A DNA stretch of 64,000 nt from Oleispira antarctica RB-8 (GTDB lineage: Bacteria; Pseudomonadota; Gammaproteobacteria; Pseudomonadales; Oceanobacteraceae), in assembly GCA_000967895.1 (NCBI GenBank), contig FO203512.1, forward strand, positions 2,565,350-2,629,349, in the 5' to 3' direction. Position 1 is the stretch's first letter, and the number at the start of each line of letters is the position of its first letter. Positions 61,097 to 64,000 of the stretch are shown here, piece by piece. The position numbers and the translations under genes are program-made. Under the pieces are notes generated by a model. The model was given only the letters and a program-made list of their open reading frames with translations, was not told the DNA's origin and ran no database searches.

Positions 61097-61348
61097 GAGA
61101 ACTCCTTTTTATATTTATTATTTTTATCTTATTGGTGTAACCACTCAAAGAGGAAGTGGCACACTGGTACGGAAAGATACCAGATGCAATACCAATGCGC
61201 CATTGGCTGCTCTTACATTTTGTTACGAAACAACACATTAGAGGCAAAGAGGATAATATTTCTCTTATAATTCAAAGACTTAGATGGATTTAAAGTTATT
61301 GTAAATAAAGGAACATTAAGTGAACACTTGTTGATTACGTGTAATAGA

Positions 61349-62101
61349 TTATAAAGACCAATCAATCTCAGTCTTACTTTTATCGCTAAGATACTGATTT
61401 ATAAGGGAAAAAGGTTTAGATCCAAAAAAACCACGGTAAGCAGATAGAGGAGAGGGATGAATACCTTTAAGTACTCGGTGCTTACTGTCATCAATAAGCG
61501 ACGCTTTCTTCTGAGCGTAAGCGCCCCACAATACAAACACGACATTCTCACAATGTTCGGAAAGTAATTGGATAACCCGATCAGTAAAACTTTCCCAACC
61601 TTGCTTCTGATGCGACCCGGCGTTTTTTCGCTCAACCGTCAACATAGCATTCAATAGCAATACGCCCTGCTCAGCCCAACGGGTAAGATCACCACTTGTA
61701 GCAATAGGAATACCCAAATCAGTATTCAATTCTTTATAGATGTTCTTAAGTGAAGGTGGCAATTTGGTAACGTAGCCTGGTACTGAAAAACTTAAACCGT
61801 GAGATTGATTAGGGCCATGGTAAGGGTCTTGCCCTAGAATAACGACTTTCACATTCGAGAGTGGCGTTAGGTTAAACGCGGTAAAGATTTGATTTGCAGG
61901 TGGGTAGATTATCTTGCCCTGAGCTTGCTCCGCGGTAAGAAAGGTTTGCAGCGATTGCATGTAAGGTTGATCAAATTCAGCCTTTAGCAACCCCTGCCAG
62001 TCTTTAGGTAAGTGCGAAGCAGACAATTCAATACGCGCCTGAGGAGGAACTAACTCTTCAGTCGCCTGCTCATTACCAAACATATTGAATTGCTCTTTCA
62101 T
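61349..62101 (-). CDS. ung: Uracil-DNA glycosylase
   Basis: This enzyme removes uracil from DNA to start base-excision repair. The 250 residues contain the family-1 catalytic GQDPYHG (residues 90-96, catalytic Asp92), the [21 protein letters not shown] segment, [21 protein letters not shown] and the [13 protein letters not shown] leucine-loop motif. It has about 24 residues more at the N-terminus than E. coli Ung, and these contain QFNMF, which resembles a sliding-clamp-binding motif. I choose ATG 62101 (AGG with 7-base spacing) over the adjacent GTG 62104. It lies 43 bases downstream of lysS on the same strand. Confidence 0.96.
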   Translation of the reverse strand: MKEQFNMFGNEQATEELVPPQARIELSASHLPKDWQGLLKAEFDQPYMQSLQTFLTAEQAQGKIIYPPANQIFTAFNLTPLSNVKVVILGQDPYHGPNQSHGLSFSVPGYVTKLPPSLKNIYKELNTDLGIPIATSGDLTRWAEQGVLLLNAMLTVERKNAGSHQKQGWESFTDRVIQLLSEHCENVVFVLWGAYAQKKASLIDDSKHRVLKGIHPSPLSAYRGFFGSKPFSLINQYLSDKSKTEIDWSL

Positions 62102-62144
62102 CACGCTACCTATTTGGTTTTATTAAAACTTAGTCTGTTTAACA

Positions 62145-63734
62145 TTAACCCTGTTTAACAATAGGACGCATGTGTGGGAATAAGATAACATCCTTAATCG
62201 TTGGACTGTCAGTAAACAACATAACCAAACGGTCGATACCAATACCTTCACCCGCAGTAGGAGGCATGCCGTATTCTAGTGCTTGTATATAGTCAGCATC
62301 GTAATGCATGGCTTCATCATCACCGGCGTCTTTCTCGTCAACTTGCTTCAAGAAACGAGCTTTCTGGTCTTCTGCATCATTAAGCTCAGAGAAACCGTTC
62401 GCCAACTCGCGTCCGCCCACGAAGAACTCAAAACGGTCAGTAACAAACGAATTTTCATCGTTACGACGTGCCAATGGAGAAACTTCCCAAGGGTAAGCTG
62501 TGATAAACGTTGGCTGATCCAATTTCTCTTCAGCAGTTTCTTCGAATATTTCACACAACCACTTACCCGCGCCCCATGCAGACTGCTTATCATCTTCACG
62601 AATGCCAACCTGACGACCATAAGCAATCATTTGCTCTAGATTATTTTCAGGGTCGTTAATCACAGCCGCATCAAAATCAGGATTGTACATAAGCACTGCG
62701 TCGGCCATAGTTAAACGCGTAAACGGCTGATTGAAGTCATAAATAGTTTCACTAACCACATTGCCTTCAGCATCTTTCGTCGTGCTCTTAATATCGGTAG
62801 TTCCCAATACTTCAAGCGCCGCAGTACGTAGCATATCTTCAGTGATGTTCATTAGATCGTTATAGTCAGCATACGCCTGATAGAATTCGATCATGGTGAA
62901 TTCTGGGTTATGGCGCGTCGAAAGACCTTCGTTACGGAAGTTACGGTTAATTTCGAACACACGCTCGAAACCACCCACAACCAAACGCTTCAAATAAAGC
63001 TCTGGGGCGATACGTAAATACATATCGATGTCTAACGCATTGTGATGCGTTTCGAAAGGCTTAGCCGTTGCGCCACCAGGAATTACCTGCAGCATTGGCG
63101 TTTCAACTTCCATGAAGTCACGATCCGCTAAATAACGGCGGATACTATTAACAATACCCGAGCGTACTTTAAACGTATTTCGCGTTTCTTCACTCATAAT
63201 AAGATCAATATAACGCTGACGATACTTAACTTCTTGATCAGCCAAACCGTGGAATTTATCCGGTAATGGACGCAAAGACTTAGTAAGAATCTGGAAGTTT
63301 TCAACGGCCATTACTTCGCAGTACAACTCGCCTTTACCTGATTTACGTAACTGACCTTCAGCCGCTACGATATCGCCTATATCTAGGTTTTCCCAAGCTT
63401 TCGATTCTTTCTGTAGCTTCTTACCCACGTATATCTGGATAAAATCAGAACCGTCTTTAATACCGACGAATGGACCACCACGACGCATAACACGACCAGC
63501 AACCGAGATAGGCTTATCCAGCTCAACCAAGGCTTCTTTATCTAATTCGCCAAATTCTTTTTGCAAATCGCCCGCAAGGTGCTCACGATTAAAATCATTT
63601 GGGTGACCATTTGAAGAAGAACCTTCACGTAGTTTGTCTAATTTACTACGGCGCTCTGCAATCAGTTTGTTTTCTTCCAATGCCGATTCAGCATTGTTAT
63701 TTTCAATTTCATTACTCATATTCTTGTCCGTCAT
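62145..63734 (-). CDS. lysS: Lysyl-tRNA synthetase, class II
   Basis: This enzyme charges tRNA-Lys with lysine in the cytoplasm. At 529 residues it is slightly longer than the usual 505, owing to an acidic N-terminal extension ([17 protein letters not shown]). It has an OB-fold anticodon-binding domain (about 75-185, [26 protein letters not shown]) and a class II catalytic core with motif 1 ([11 protein letters not shown]-like [16 protein letters not shown]), motif 2 ([29 protein letters not shown]) and motif 3 ([24 protein letters not shown]). It starts 2 bases after the prfB stop, the classical prfB-lysS arrangement. Confidence 0.97.
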
Positions 63735-63736
63735 GA

Positions 63737-64000
63737 CTAGAGACCTTTCTTCAAACTGGCTTCAATAAATGGATCTAGGGCGCCGTCTAAAACGGCCCCT
63801 GTATTTCGGTTTTCTACACCTGTACGCAAATCTTTAATGCGTGAATCGTCCAATACATACGAACGAATCTGACTGCCCCAACCGATATCGGCTTTCGAGT
63901 CTTCTAGTACTTGCGATTCTGCATTACGAATTTTCATTTCATGCTCATACAGTTTTGCTTTCAACTGCTTCATCGCTTGATCTTTGTTCTTATGCTGCGA
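63737..64000 (-). CDS. prfB: Peptide chain release factor 2, C-terminal part
   Basis: The gene enters from the right edge; 87 residues of the C-terminus are visible. The frame continues upstream of the internal ATG at 63973 through [19 protein letters not shown], so that ATG is not the start. [22 protein letters not shown] and the final [16 protein letters not shown] are diagnostic of RF2. RF2 reads UAA and UGA stop codons. The programmed +1 frameshift near codon 25, known in the family, would lie outside the window. lysS follows 2 bases later. Confidence 0.95.
   Translation of the reverse strand, partial: SQHKNKDQAMKQLKAKLYEHEMKIRNAESQVLEDSKADIGWGSQIRSYVLDDSRIKDLRTGVENRNTGAVLDGALDPFIEASLKKGL

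Noticed and set aside
61192-61206. CCAATG-CGC-CATTGG palindrome upstream of the secreted-protein operon
   Set aside because: Short 6-bp arms in a 252-base spacer; too weak to call an operator without comparative data.
62135-62160. Direct repeat CTGTTTAACA between ung and lysS
   Set aside because: Only 10 bases, AT-rich and overlapping the lysS stop; likely chance.
1-64000. tRNA/rRNA genes, riboswitches, CRISPR arrays, IS elements
   Set aside because: Scanning by eye found no cloverleaf, conserved rRNA segment, regularly spaced direct repeats or transposase; absence is by visual reading only.

Overview
The window is a chromosomal segment of a heterotrophic, probably marine gammaproteobacterium. 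An Oceanospirillales-type host (Oleispira/Bermanella/Thalassolituus-like) is my inference from the gene set: recCBD, a TonB2-type energy-transduction operon with DUF3450 and TPR partners, SelO, FieF, and a run of secreted proteins resembling the 'Fil' putative pilus system. Base composition is moderately AT-rich throughout, and I see no phage, IS element, CRISPR array, rRNA or tRNA gene.

Layout. 0-5 kb: tail of an unknown gene, a PilZ protein, ackA-pta (acetate/acetyl-CoA interconversion) and a PlsC-like acyltransferase. 5-10.5 kb: a membrane diguanylate cyclase, cysK, an outer-membrane protein coupled to a FieF cation exporter, and a receiver protein with a C-terminal membrane anchor. 10.8-15.6 kb: two lipoproteins converging on a perfect 26-bp inverted-repeat terminator, a second acyltransferase, an HTH/pseudo-receiver regulator with a palindromic upstream site, and small hypotheticals. 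15.6-23.1 kb: a pitrilysin-like M16 protease translationally coupled to SelO, a hypothetical, a DusC-like tRNA dihydrouridine synthase and a saccharopine-dehydrogenase-fold oxidoreductase. 23.1-33 kb: an inverted pair of a short dispersed-type repeat, then recC-recB-recD joined by 1-base TAATG overlaps.

33-45.6 kb is a nutrient-uptake region read on the minus strand: a TonB-dependent receptor, a predicted beta-helix lipoprotein, the six-gene TonB2-type operon (DUF3450, long ExbB, ExbB, ExbD, TonB, TPR) and a Tat-exported PhoD phosphatase. The receptor is preceded by three perfectly tandem 11-bp Pho-box half-sites, and the TonB2 operon by a two-unit candidate. This points to a phosphate-starvation module in which PhoD releases phosphate outside the cytoplasm while the receptor imports a phosphorus-containing substrate.

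45.6-49.5 kb: a GAF/HD-GYP c-di-GMP phosphodiesterase, a LysR regulator with a 24-bp palindrome at its promoter, and an internalin-like LRR lipoprotein. With the PilZ protein and the cyclase, c-di-GMP synthesis, breakdown and sensing are all represented. 49.8-61.1 kb is the most unusual part: seven tightly packed genes for secreted proteins. Six share a short motif (around VSGQSG) just after the signal peptide, and three share a C-terminal SYL-x-(I/V)-x-G-(H/K) ending. The seventh is a 1752-residue multidomain adhesin-like protein. I read this as a surface appendage or adhesin system of undescribed composition. The window closes with ung, lysS and the 3' part of prfB.
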